Positions 9,179 to 17,142 of a stretch of 64,000 nucleotides of DNA are shown here, one piece after another (position 1 is the stretch's first letter; each line of letters begins with the position of its first letter). This DNA is from an uncultured Aquimarina sp. (lineage in GTDB: Bacteria; Bacteroidota; Bacteroidia; Flavobacteriales; Flavobacteriaceae). The DNA lies in the NCBI GenBank assembly GCA_947498705.1, contig CANMLW010000012.1, positions 93,679-157,678 on the forward strand. The letters run 5' to 3'. The notes below the pieces were generated by a model. That model was not told the DNA's origin and did not search any database. It was given only the letters and a program-made list of their open reading frames with translations. The translations under genes were made by a program, and so were the position numbers.

Positions 9179-10180
9179 CTATTGTTCTTCGTTTACAAAA
9201 TTAAGCACCTCTCTTGACACGTATCTAACCAAAAACACCAACAAAGCAAGCCCAACAAGTACAATTGGTAGTATCACTATAAATCTATAAATAAGTCTTT
9301 TTTTAACCGAAATACTTTCGCCATAATCTACGATTGATATAATTTCATTATCCAATTCAATAGCTCTTTCTCGTTTATTGATTGATTCGATTAATGTTTT
9401 TTTCTGTTGTAATAAAGAAGCTACAGCAGTAGGTATTTCATCCTTAGTATTCCTATATATAATAACTTCATTTTTTTCTCTGATAGGGTTTTTACTCAAA
9501 TTATCTAAGTACTCATTTACAAAGTTTAATGTTCTCTTTTCCCTTTCTAAATTTTCTTGATTCTGCGTAATTACAAGGTTAATTTTCTTTTTGTAATAAG
9601 CATTAGACTTTAGAAACTCTAATGTATAATCTATAATTTTAGAAGTTTCTTTACTAGCATTTCCAAAAACAAATACTAGTTTGTGATGTTTATAAAAATC
9701 TTTAAACTTATTATCCTCTAGTTTTCCTTCTTCATAAGCTTCCATTGCATCCTCAAAAAACTCCTTTTGGTCATAATGTCTTTCTACATATTCCAAAACA
9801 TCATTTCCTTTAATCAATGGTTCTATGCGAACCCCTACAAGATTGTTGATCACACTTTGATCTATTCCTGCTTTTTTAAAGAAAAACCCCTCTTTAAAGT
9901 TTTCATCGAGATCTTCTACAAAATCATATATATACTTTACACTTCTGTATTTAGGTTCAATAATAACCTCATGCATATAACCATCTGTTGTTCCTTTGTT
10001 CTTATCAATAAAATATCCCGAAACAGCTCCTACAACAACTAAAATAATCAATAAAATTGCTTTTTTTATGAAAAAGGAAACAAGAGAGACTACTCCTTTT
10101 AAGAGTTTTCTAAATGCATTTTTAACCAAACCAAAAACTTGCATTAAATCTATTTCCTCGTTTGAATTTTCTTTATTCAT
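9179..10180 (-). CDS. Wzz-like chain-length/co-polymerase membrane protein, copy 2
   Basis: A 333-residue paralog of the protein at 4280-5332. It shows the same plan: EIDL motif near residue 10, an amphipathic stretch, a membrane helix (KKAILLIILVVVGAVSGYF), the conserved VIIEPKYRSVKYIY segment, a long charged helical region, and a C-terminal helix (FIVILPIVLVGLALLVFLV). Together the two flank manA and rfbB-rfbA-rfbC. The family role is control of polysaccharide chain length or export at the inner membrane. Two such proteins in one locus may form a hetero-oligomer or regulate different polymers. It starts 4 bp before the stop of the next gene upstream (10185), so is probably in the same transcript as it. 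Confidence 0.7.
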   Translation of the reverse strand: MNKENSNEEIDLMQVFGLVKNAFRKLLKGVVSLVSFFIKKAILLIILVVVGAVSGYFIDKNKGTTDGYMHEVIIEPKYRSVKYIYDFVEDLDENFKEGFFFKKAGIDQSVINNLVGVRIEPLIKGNDVLEYVERHYDQKEFFEDAMEAYEEGKLEDNKFKDFYKHHKLVFVFGNASKETSKIIDYTLEFLKSNAYYKKKINLVITQNQENLEREKRTLNFVNEYLDNLSKNPIREKNEVIIYRNTKDEIPTAVASLLQQKKTLIESINKRERAIELDNEIISIVDYGESISVKKRLIYRFIVILPIVLVGLALLVFLVRYVSREVLNFVNEEQ

Positions 10181-10184
10181 AAAT

Positions 10185-11882
10185 TTAGTGTCTTTCTTTA
10201 AATATTTGTTCTATTATTTTTTCTGTGATCAGGTAAGTTGGTTTTACGCCAGTAGTACCTAATCCTCCAGAAGCCAGAGTGCTTCCTGTTTCTAATGGAT
10301 TATCAGATGCATAATATGCGTATCTTACTTTTACATCTGGGCTTATACTTCCTCTTAGTTTAGAGGCAGATTGTATTGCTTTTTGATAATGCGCACCTTC
10401 CATTTCTAAACCAATGACATTCCAGGTAGAATCATGAAAGAACTTTAATATATCTCTGTTTTGTAATGACGTTCCTAGAACAGTGATCATAGCACCATCA
10501 TAAATATCAATACCATTACCTTCTAATTCTTCTTTTATAAGTTGATTGTCAAATGGGTAATTATCTGCTGTTCCTTCAAAAACATGTGCAGACGGTATCA
10601 TGATGTCACCTTTTCCTCCTTCTAATATACCAGCTTTACCCATTATAGAAATGGATTTTACATTGATATGGGTTTTAACACCTACGGTATTCATATAAGG
10701 TTTTAAAAGCTCATCCATCGTTTCATAAGCCTGCTCTCCAAACGCATAATCCATTACAATGATCACCGGTTTATCTCGCTCATCTACGTCTGCAATCTGA
10801 TCGCTATAAATATTATCTACGTATTTTGCTGTATCGAATAGTTGTACATTGATATTAGCGCCACTTTCGTCTTCGATATAGGTCATGCCATACTTTTGTG
10901 CTGTTTTTCGCACTTTTGCTCTTAGACGTTCATTTTTATCCTCGCTAAGTAACTCATAGATCTCAAAAACACTTTTATTTTTAAGTTCTGTTTTTAGGGC
11001 CGTTGGTACATATAGTGTATTCATTACACTATGCATATTAGCACTAATAATATGAATTGGGCGATCGAGTAATTTGAGTTCTTCAAGTTTACTTTTTACC
11101 GTATTGGCCCATATTTCTCCATGAATATGATGCCCTAGTCTTTCTCTTAACACCGGACTAAAAGAGACAAGCCTCTTATTGTCATGGACAGATTCATCGA
11201 TTGCTAATTTACCCAACCAATAAATAATATCTAAAAACCGTTCCTTATTTTCTGGACAAGAAAAATCATTGTATACCGATGAAACTTCTTTAAAAGTTCT
11301 TCCTAGAATATTGGCTGTATGTGTTAGCGCAACTTCTCTTTCTGCTTTAGTAAGTTCTTCTTTAGAGGTAACTGCTTTTTCTAATTTTTCCCAGTCTCTT
11401 GTTACACTACCTTGTTCATTAATTAAAACACGATTCATGATTTTGTGGGACTCTATGAATAAGAAGGTAAGATGAGTAAGAATATCATATATTTCTGATC
11501 GACCTCTAGTAATCTCGATATTCATCTGTTCCTCATCAATACGGTAGCAGTTTCTACGCCTTTTTGGAGGAACAATTGCCTTGAAATGAGAATCTTTATA
11601 ACCTTCTTCACTTGTAAGATTGATATATCTACATTCTTCTATACCAAATGGTAAACGATCGATTACATATAATAAACCATTCAGTTCTACTTTTTCTTCT
11701 GCTACAGATCCATAAATTTCTGGACAAAGAATTAACAATGCTTCCCGCAATGTGTCTCCAGAAACCCCCATGGGTTTATAAAAGCCTCTATTAAACAAAT
11801 GTCGCATGGTAATATACATGCGCTCTATCGCACTAGAACTTTCTTGTGCTCTGGTTCTTCCTTGTCGTATTTGATTTGCCAT
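10185..11882 (-). CDS. Conserved Bacteroidetes protein with nucleoside-phosphorylase-like C-terminal half
   Basis: A 565-residue cytoplasmic protein, no signal peptide or membrane segment. I think it corresponds to a family annotated only as a DUF (DUF6909), but am not certain. The N-terminal half is mixed helical with a basic patch (PPKRRRNCYR). The C-terminal half has features of the purine nucleoside phosphorylase/MTA nucleosidase fold: IIVMDYAFGEQAYE, GKAGILEGGKGDIMIPSAHV, a Glu-Met-Glu-Gly-Ala motif at residues 493-497 (10392-10406) and a Ser-Asp pair at 526-527 (YYASDNPL). In that superfamily EME binds ribose and SD the base. This assignment is mine, from motif reading. The ATG at 11882 (MANQIRQG) is chosen over an in-frame TTG at 11897. 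It lies 22 bp after the GH3 gene, in a probable operon. Confidence 0.65.
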   Translation of the reverse strand: MANQIRQGRTRAQESSSAIERMYITMRHLFNRGFYKPMGVSGDTLREALLILCPEIYGSVAEEKVELNGLLYVIDRLPFGIEECRYINLTSEEGYKDSHFKAIVPPKRRRNCYRIDEEQMNIEITRGRSEIYDILTHLTFLFIESHKIMNRVLINEQGSVTRDWEKLEKAVTSKEELTKAEREVALTHTANILGRTFKEVSSVYNDFSCPENKERFLDIIYWLGKLAIDESVHDNKRLVSFSPVLRERLGHHIHGEIWANTVKSKLEELKLLDRPIHIISANMHSVMNTLYVPTALKTELKNKSVFEIYELLSEDKNERLRAKVRKTAQKYGMTYIEDESGANINVQLFDTAKYVDNIYSDQIADVDERDKPVIIVMDYAFGEQAYETMDELLKPYMNTVGVKTHINVKSISIMGKAGILEGGKGDIMIPSAHVFEGTADNYPFDNQLIKEELEGNGIDIYDGAMITVLGTSLQNRDILKFFHDSTWNVIGLEMEGAHYQKAIQSASKLRGSISPDVKVRYAYYASDNPLETGSTLASGGLGTTGVKPTYLITEKIIEQIFKERH

Positions 11883-11904
11883 AAATTTCTGTAACAAATA
11901 TAAG

Positions 11905-13404
11905 TTATTTGTCTATCATAGTGGTGAGGGCATCGGCAATATTTCTATCATTAGAAAGTCTGGGTAATTTATTTTGTCCACCCAATTTTCCTATAGACTT
12001 CATATAATTTTTAAACCCGTCTTTAGGCACTCTGGTTATTTTTAATGTTTTCAAGATATTACCTTCTATCAAATCGTCATAATACGAATTTTGTTTCCTA
12101 AGTGAATTATCTATTTCCTTTATTAATTGCTCGAGGTTATCTGGAGATTCTTTAAATTCTATAAACCATTCATGATATGGCAGTTCTCCATCATCTGGAT
12201 TTACCTGTGGTGCAACAGTAAAATCATTAATCAATATTCCTGTAGCTTCTGATGCCTCTTTTAATGCCTGATCTACTTCTTTACCTATCACATGTTCTCC
12301 AAAGGCCGAAATAAAATGTTTTATTCTTCCTGATACTATAATTCTATAAGGATCGGTGCTTGTAAACATAACGGTATCTCCAACATTATAAGCCCAAAGC
12401 CCTGCATTGGTAGAAATTAGCATTACATAATTAATTCCTTTTTCTATTTCACCTACCGTTAATCTTTTTGGGTTTTCTTCAAAAAATTCATCTGCCTTTA
12501 CAAATTCATAGAAAATACCTGCATCTAATTGCAGTAACATTCCTTTTTCATTTTGTTGGTCTTGAAATGCAAAAAAACCTTCAGAAGCCGGGTATAATTC
12601 TATTCCTGCTACTTTTCTGCCTATTAATTTCTCGAATGTTTTTTTATAAGGTTCAAAATTCACTCCACCATAGATAAACAACTCGAACCCTTTAAAAAGC
12701 TCTCCTATAGTTTTATTGGTTTTGTGTTGCAATTTTTCGAAATACATCTGCACCCAAGGAGGTATCCCACTAATTACCGTCATATTTTGATTGACAGTTT
12801 CTTCTACAATAGCATCTACTTTTTGTTCCCAATCCTCTATACAGTTAGTTTCCCAACTTGGCATTCTATTTTTTTGAAGATACTTAGGTACATAATGCGC
12901 TACAATACCCGATAACCGACCTAATAGAATTCCGTTTTTTTGATCCATCTCAGGACTTCCCTGTAGAAATATCATTTTACCATCTACAAAATCTGTTTTT
13001 CCTGTCTCTTCGATATAACACAAGATTGCATTTCGTGCTGCTCTTATATGAAATGGCATAGATTCCTTAGTAAGTGGTATGTACTTTGCCCCGCTTGTGG
13101 TTCCAGAAGTTTTTGCAAAGTATAGTGGTTTTCCTGGCCAAAGTATATCCTTTTCGCCTGCTACCGCTCTAGTAACATATTCTTTTAACGCTTCGTAATC
13201 TCGAATAGGTACTCGCTCAGAAAAATCAGAAAATGTTTTAATAGCTCTAAAATCGTGATCTTCACCAAATACTGTATTTTGAGCCGTTTTAATCAAATTC
13301 TTAAAAACTTGTTCCTGAGTTTTTACTGGATTTGAAGCCCATTTATTAATTTTTTTACGAATGCGTTTGGCAAATACTTTTGCACCTAATGTTTTTAGAG
13401 ACAT
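11905..13404 (-). CDS. GH3 family acyl-adenylase/amido-synthetase
   Basis: A 499-residue cytoplasmic protein of the GH3 (auxin-responsive promoter) family within the ANL adenylate-forming superfamily. The ATP-loop YFAKTSGTTSGAKYIPLTKE is clear, as are FIYGGVNFEPY, ELYPASEGFFAFQ and GLWAYNVGDTVMFTSTDPYRI followed by GRIKHFISAFGEHV, the C-terminal subdomain. Plant homologs conjugate amino acids to jasmonate or auxin through an acyl-adenylate; bacterial members are widespread in Bacteroidetes and mostly lack an assigned substrate. It sits upstream of the nucleoside-phosphorylase-like gene (22 bp gap), in a probable operon. No pathway partner in the window reveals its acyl substrate. Confidence 0.88.
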   Translation of the reverse strand: MSLKTLGAKVFAKRIRKKINKWASNPVKTQEQVFKNLIKTAQNTVFGEDHDFRAIKTFSDFSERVPIRDYEALKEYVTRAVAGEKDILWPGKPLYFAKTSGTTSGAKYIPLTKESMPFHIRAARNAILCYIEETGKTDFVDGKMIFLQGSPEMDQKNGILLGRLSGIVAHYVPKYLQKNRMPSWETNCIEDWEQKVDAIVEETVNQNMTVISGIPPWVQMYFEKLQHKTNKTIGELFKGFELFIYGGVNFEPYKKTFEKLIGRKVAGIELYPASEGFFAFQDQQNEKGMLLQLDAGIFYEFVKADEFFEENPKRLTVGEIEKGINYVMLISTNAGLWAYNVGDTVMFTSTDPYRIIVSGRIKHFISAFGEHVIGKEVDQALKEASEATGILINDFTVAPQVNPDDGELPYHEWFIEFKESPDNLEQLIKEIDNSLRKQNSYYDDLIEGNILKTLKITRVPKDGFKNYMKSIGKLGGQNKLPRLSNDRNIADALTTMIDK

Positions 13405-13504
13405 CTATTTAATTTCTGGTTTAATCAAGATCGTATTCGAAGTTTTTTTGGTATCCAAACTAGAGAAAATTTGTGTCAATTTCCTATTAACACATTACAA
13501 TATA

Positions 13505-14374
13505 TTATTCAAAATCAATAAAATTTGTTGGGTCTGTAGGATATCCATCTCTCCACAATTCAAAATGTAAATGAGGCCCCGTAGACAACTCGCCTGTAGA
13601 ACCTGCCGTTGCAATTACCTGCCCCGCTCTTACCTGTTCTCCTTGTTGTTTGGTTAAAGAAGCATTATGCTTATATACAGTAAGCAAATTATTTCTGTGC
13701 TTTAGAATAATTACATGACCTGTCTCTGCTGTCCATTCAGAAAAAATTACAGTGCCAGAAGAGGCTGCTTTTACAGGGGTGTCTTTAGGAACCGCAATAT
13801 CGATCCCATAATGCTTTTCATTAATATTATATTCAGAAGTTATATTTCCTTTTACCGGCGGAAATAAGGAAAAATCAGAATTTAGTTTTTCACTTTCAAA
13901 TAAGTTATATTTATCTTCTTTAGATACTTCTTCCCGAAGCTGAATATCTTCTTCAGAAGGTTTAAGATCTATCTCTTCTGGGTTTAATTTTTGAGATTGT
14001 ACTGCAGAATCTACATCAAACTCAACCGTTTTTACATCTCCTTTAAGGACTTTGCTAATAGAAGCATAGTATTGTTGATTTATGTGAATTACCGATTCTA
14101 AAGAATCTGTAGTAGTCACCAATCTCGTTGCCTTAAGATTTAATGAAGTAGAAGAATATCCTGGTATATATTCTCTAAGAGGTGTAAACGCAATTAAAAA
14201 AATGGTTCCAGAAATTAATACTATCGAAGTTATGGTAACCATTACAAATACATTAAGTCGATTCAATTTGAACGAAATTCGTTCTTCAAAAGTATCTTCG
14301 TTAAGAATTACCAAACGATACTTATTAAGTAATTTTCTGGTTATTTTCTTTTGTTCTTTTTTCTTTTTTGCCAT
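13505..14374 (-). CDS. Membrane-anchored M23 (LytM) peptidoglycan endopeptidase
   Basis: A 289-residue protein with a very basic N terminus (MAKKKKEQKKITRKLLNKYR), one membrane helix at about residues 40-65 (VMVTITSIVLISGTIFLIAF), a linker, and a C-terminal LytM domain. The zinc-peptidase residues are intact: HYGIDIA supplies His and Asp, and TGPHLHFELWRDG supplies the HxH motif. It should cleave peptide cross-links in the periplasm, anchored to the inner membrane as a type II protein, as in many Bacteroidetes division or elongation hydrolases. It is divergent from tatA across a 208-bp intergenic region that holds a TATATTTG -7 box (14449-14456) on the minus strand. Confidence 0.93.
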   Translation of the reverse strand: MAKKKKEQKKITRKLLNKYRLVILNEDTFEERISFKLNRLNVFVMVTITSIVLISGTIFLIAFTPLREYIPGYSSTSLNLKATRLVTTTDSLESVIHINQQYYASISKVLKGDVKTVEFDVDSAVQSQKLNPEEIDLKPSEEDIQLREEVSKEDKYNLFESEKLNSDFSLFPPVKGNITSEYNINEKHYGIDIAVPKDTPVKAASSGTVIFSEWTAETGHVIILKHRNNLLTVYKHNASLTKQQGEQVRAGQVIATAGSTGELSTGPHLHFELWRDGYPTDPTNFIDFE

Positions 14375-14448
14375 AGTCTACAGCTACACTATTTTGCCTT
14401 TGTAAGCCTTTTAATAAGAACCCTTGATGCCTAAAGCGGGTTAAAAAG

Positions 14449-14456
14449 CAAATATA
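14449..14456 (-). promoter_or_regulatory. Bacteroidetes -7 box for the M23 peptidase gene
   Basis: On the minus strand the sequence is TATATTTG, an exact match to the Bacteroidetes sigma-A -7 consensus TAnnTTTG, 75 bp upstream of the ATG at 14374. No convincing -33 TTG element is found at the expected spacing, so this is a candidate only. Confidence 0.4.
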
Positions 14457-14555
14457 CGTATTCTAACGATATGTAAACAGAACGTTTTTAACGGTCAAAT
14501 GTTTGATCAAACGTTATTTTAACTCCTAAAATCATGGTGTTTCGTCATTTCTTGC

Positions 14556-14563
14556 TAACTTTG
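14556..14563 (+). promoter_or_regulatory. Bacteroidetes -7 box for tatA
   Basis: TAACTTTG matches the TAnnTTTG consensus exactly, 20 bp upstream of the tatA ATG at 14583, which would give a short leader of about 12 nt. A clear -33 element is not seen. Confidence 0.45.
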
Positions 14564-14582
14564 CACTCTAATTATAAAGATC

Positions 14583-14771
14583 ATGATGTTATCCAGTATA
14601 TTTTTAGGAATGATTGGCCCTTGGCAAATTGCTCTAATTGTAGTGATTGTATTACTTTTATTTGGAGGAAAAAAAATTCCAGAATTAATGAGAGGCCTTG
14701 GTAGCGGTATCAAAGAATTTAAAGACGCTTCTAAAGAAGATGAAGATCCAAAAATTGACGAAAAAAAATAA
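14583..14771 (+). CDS. tatA: Sec-independent translocase subunit TatA/TatE
   Basis: A 62-residue protein with one N-terminal membrane helix (about residues 10-26, [20 protein letters not shown]) followed by the family's hinge [23 protein letters not shown] and an acidic tail. This is the standard TatA plan: the helix plus amphipathic helix oligomerise with TatC to export folded proteins across the inner membrane. Two adjacent ATGs lie at 14583 and 14586; the first is annotated. The gene is isolated, with its own -7 box upstream and a strong palindromic terminator downstream. No tatC is in the window. Confidence 0.94.
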   Translation: MMLSSIFLGMIGPWQIALIVVIVLLLFGGKKIPELMRGLGSGIKEFKDASKEDEDPKIDEKK

Positions 14772-14790
14772 TTTTTGATTCAAAACATAT

Positions 14791-14827
14791 AAAAAACCCA
14801 GTTCGTACGAACTGGGTTTTTTTATAC
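14791..14827. terminator. Bidirectional terminator between tatA and tex
   Basis: A perfect 30-bp palindrome at 14791-14820 (arms AAAAACCCAGTTCGT and its complement) followed by a T run on the plus strand. tatA and tex converge here, so it can serve both. Confidence 0.85.
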
Positions 14828-14867
14828 TTCTTCAAATCATCTTTATTATAGATACTATCCCAAACAA

Positions 14868-16994
14868 TTAATCTATAAGGGATAACTGAATTCGTTTTCT
14901 TGCAATATCTACCTCGATCACAGTCACCATCAAATGTTGGTGCAATTGTACTACTGCATTTACATCGCTAATATATTCGTTGGCTAGTTTTGAGATATGC
15001 ACCAAACCACTTTCTTTGATTCCTATATCCACAAAACAGCCAAAATTGGTAATGTTGTTTACAATACCTGGTAATTTCATTCCGGTTTTGATATCATCGA
15101 TGGTCTTTACATTGGGATCAAACTCAAAAACCGTTACTTTTTTTCTAGGATCTACTCCTGGCTTTTCTAACTCTTTTACAATATCTGTTAAAGTAGGTAG
15201 TCCCACCTCATCGGTAATATATTGTTGCAACTTGATTTTTGAGATCGCTTCTTTGTTTCCTATCAGCTCACTAACAGGTACACCTGCTTCTTTTGCCATT
15301 TTAGAAACCAAACGATACCTTTCTGGATGTACCGCAGAATTATCCAAAGGGTTTTTAGGGCTTGTAATCCTTAAAAAGGCTGCAGCTTGTTCAAAAGCTT
15401 TTCCTCCTAATCGTGGTACTTTTTTTAATTCTTCTCGGGATTCTAACCCTCCTTTTTCTGATCGATATGCTACAATATTTTCTGCCAGTTTCTCTCCAAT
15501 CCCAGAAACATAACTCAATAAAGGAACACTTGCAGTATTTACATTAATCCCAACACTGTTTACACAGCTCATCACTACAGTATCCAATTCATTTTTTAGT
15601 TTACCTTGATCTACATCGTGTTGGTATTGCCCTACTCCAATTGCTTTTGGATCAATTTTTACCAACTCTGCCAAAGGATCTGCCAATCTTCTACCTATCG
15701 ATACCGCCCCTCGAACTGTAACATCATAACTGGGAAACTCTGCCCTTGCTATTTTGGAGGCAGAATAGACAGAAGCTCCGCTTTCGTTCACCATAAATAC
15801 CTGAACGGCATTATCAAATGGAATCTTTTTTATAAAAGCCTCTGTTTCTCTGGCTGCAGTGCCGTTACCAATTGCAATTGCTTCTATTTTATAAGCATTT
15901 GCAAGCGATCTAATTTTTTTGATCGCTTCTGTGGTTTGTCGTTGTGGTGGATGAGGATATATATTTTCATTATGCAATAAATCTCCTTGCTGATCTAGAC
16001 AAACTACTTTGCAACCCGATTTAAATCCAGGATCAAGTGCCAATATCCTTTTTTGCCCCAGCGGAGAAGCTAATAGTAGTTGCTTCAAATTTTGAGCAAA
16101 TACTGTGATCGCTTTATCATCTGCTTTTTCTTTGGCAAGATTAAGCACCTCTGTAGATAAAGCAGGGGTTAATAATCGCTTATAAGCATCAGAAATAGCC
16201 AAAAACATATGATCTGTGCAAGCTTCGATATTGGTTTTGATCATTACATCATCGATAATATCAAGGGCATCATTTTCTGGTACAGAAATTTTTACCCGCA
16301 CCACTTTTTCATTTTCGGCTCTTAAAATAGCCAGCAACCTGTGCGAAGGGCATTTATGCAATGGTTCGTCCCAATCAAAATACTGTAGATATTTTTGTGA
16401 CTCTTCTTCGTCTTTTTTAGTTTTAATTACTGTAGAAGTAATCGCTGCTTTGCGTTGATACAGTCTTCTTAGTCTATTTCTAATTTTTTCGTCTTCGTTG
16501 ATCCATTCTGCAATGATATCTCTTGCCCCTTGCAATGCCAATTCTTCTGTGGTAATCGTATCGTTTAGATATTTTGAAGCTACAAAAAGAATTTCTTCTT
16601 CTCTTTGTTGCATAATAGTTTTTGCCAACGGCTCTAAGCCTTGCTCTTTGGCGGCACTTGCTCTAGTCTTTCTCTTTTTCTTATAAGGTAGGTATAAATC
16701 TTCTACAAGAGTAAGAGTCTCTGCTCCTCGAATTTTATTTGTCAATTCTGGAGTAAGGGCTCCTTGCTCTTCGATACTAGCTAATACACTCTCTTTTCTT
16801 TTTTGCAAAACTTCAAAAGCAGTTTTATACTTTACAATCTCACCAATAGCCACCTCATCAAGATCACCAGTAGCTTCTTTACGGTACCTCGAGATAAACG
16901 GTATCGTGGCTCCGTCTTCTAGAAGAGCTACCGTTTTTGTGATTTGTTTTTCTGAAACAGGTATTTGCTTTGCTATAAAAGAAACAACATTCAT
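14868..16994 (-). CDS. tex: Tex-family S1 RNA-binding transcription accessory protein
   Basis: A 708-residue cytoplasmic protein with the full Tex layout: an N-terminal helical region with ATIPFISRYRKEATGDLDE, a YqgF/RNase H-like domain (RILALDPGFKSGCKVVCLDQQG, AIAIGNGTAARET), a helix-hairpin-helix stretch (SGIGEKLAENIVAYR), and a C-terminal S1 domain starting near residue 630 (GMKLPGIVNNITNFGCFVDIG). Tex/Spt6-like proteins bind nucleic acid and associate with transcription or RNA decay. Length is slightly shorter than E. coli Tex (about 770). It is transcribed alone, 149 bp downstream of the protease gene, with a candidate -7 box of its own at 17029-17036. Confidence 0.95.
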   Translation of the reverse strand: MNVVSFIAKQIPVSEKQITKTVALLEDGATIPFISRYRKEATGDLDEVAIGEIVKYKTAFEVLQKRKESVLASIEEQGALTPELTNKIRGAETLTLVEDLYLPYKKKRKTRASAAKEQGLEPLAKTIMQQREEEILFVASKYLNDTITTEELALQGARDIIAEWINEDEKIRNRLRRLYQRKAAITSTVIKTKKDEEESQKYLQYFDWDEPLHKCPSHRLLAILRAENEKVVRVKISVPENDALDIIDDVMIKTNIEACTDHMFLAISDAYKRLLTPALSTEVLNLAKEKADDKAITVFAQNLKQLLLASPLGQKRILALDPGFKSGCKVVCLDQQGDLLHNENIYPHPPQRQTTEAIKKIRSLANAYKIEAIAIGNGTAARETEAFIKKIPFDNAVQVFMVNESGASVYSASKIARAEFPSYDVTVRGAVSIGRRLADPLAELVKIDPKAIGVGQYQHDVDQGKLKNELDTVVMSCVNSVGINVNTASVPLLSYVSGIGEKLAENIVAYRSEKGGLESREELKKVPRLGGKAFEQAAAFLRITSPKNPLDNSAVHPERYRLVSKMAKEAGVPVSELIGNKEAISKIKLQQYITDEVGLPTLTDIVKELEKPGVDPRKKVTVFEFDPNVKTIDDIKTGMKLPGIVNNITNFGCFVDIGIKESGLVHISKLANEYISDVNAVVQLHQHLMVTVIEVDIARKRIQLSLID

Positions 16995-17028
16995 ATTCGT
17001 ATAATTTTAGAATCGCTAAATATACTAC

Positions 17029-17036
17029 CAAAATTA
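17029..17036 (-). promoter_or_regulatory. Candidate -7 box for tex
   Basis: TAATTTTG on the minus strand matches the TAnnTTTG consensus 35 bp upstream of the tex ATG. No clear -33 element is seen; the gap lies after a terminator for the gene upstream, which supports independent transcription. Confidence 0.4.
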
Positions 17037-17070
17037 AAAGTTTATTTTATAAATCTTTTTAATTGTCAAC

Positions 17071-17111
17071 AAACCAAAAAACTCCCATCTAATTGGGATC
17101 AGATAGGAGTT
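17071..17111 (-). terminator. Terminator of the secreted subtilisin gene
   Basis: Inverted repeat 17080-17090 with 17101-17111 (AACTCCCATCT / AGATAGGAGTT, one mismatch, 10-nt loop), followed on the minus strand by TTTTTGGTTT. It lies 32 bp after the stop of the gene at 17143. Confidence 0.75.
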
Positions 17112-17142
17112 GATATTCTTGTTTTATATAATTGCTGCTTTT

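Noticed and set aside
11895..11902. TATATTTG box (minus) as promoter of the PNP-like gene
   Set aside because: It fits the consensus but overlaps a 22-bp operon gap with only 12 bp to the ATG; a shared transcript from the GH3 gene is more likely.
14980..15513. 177-residue plus-strand frame opposite tex
   Set aside because: Antisense of a well-supported Tex protein; no family signature and no promoter.
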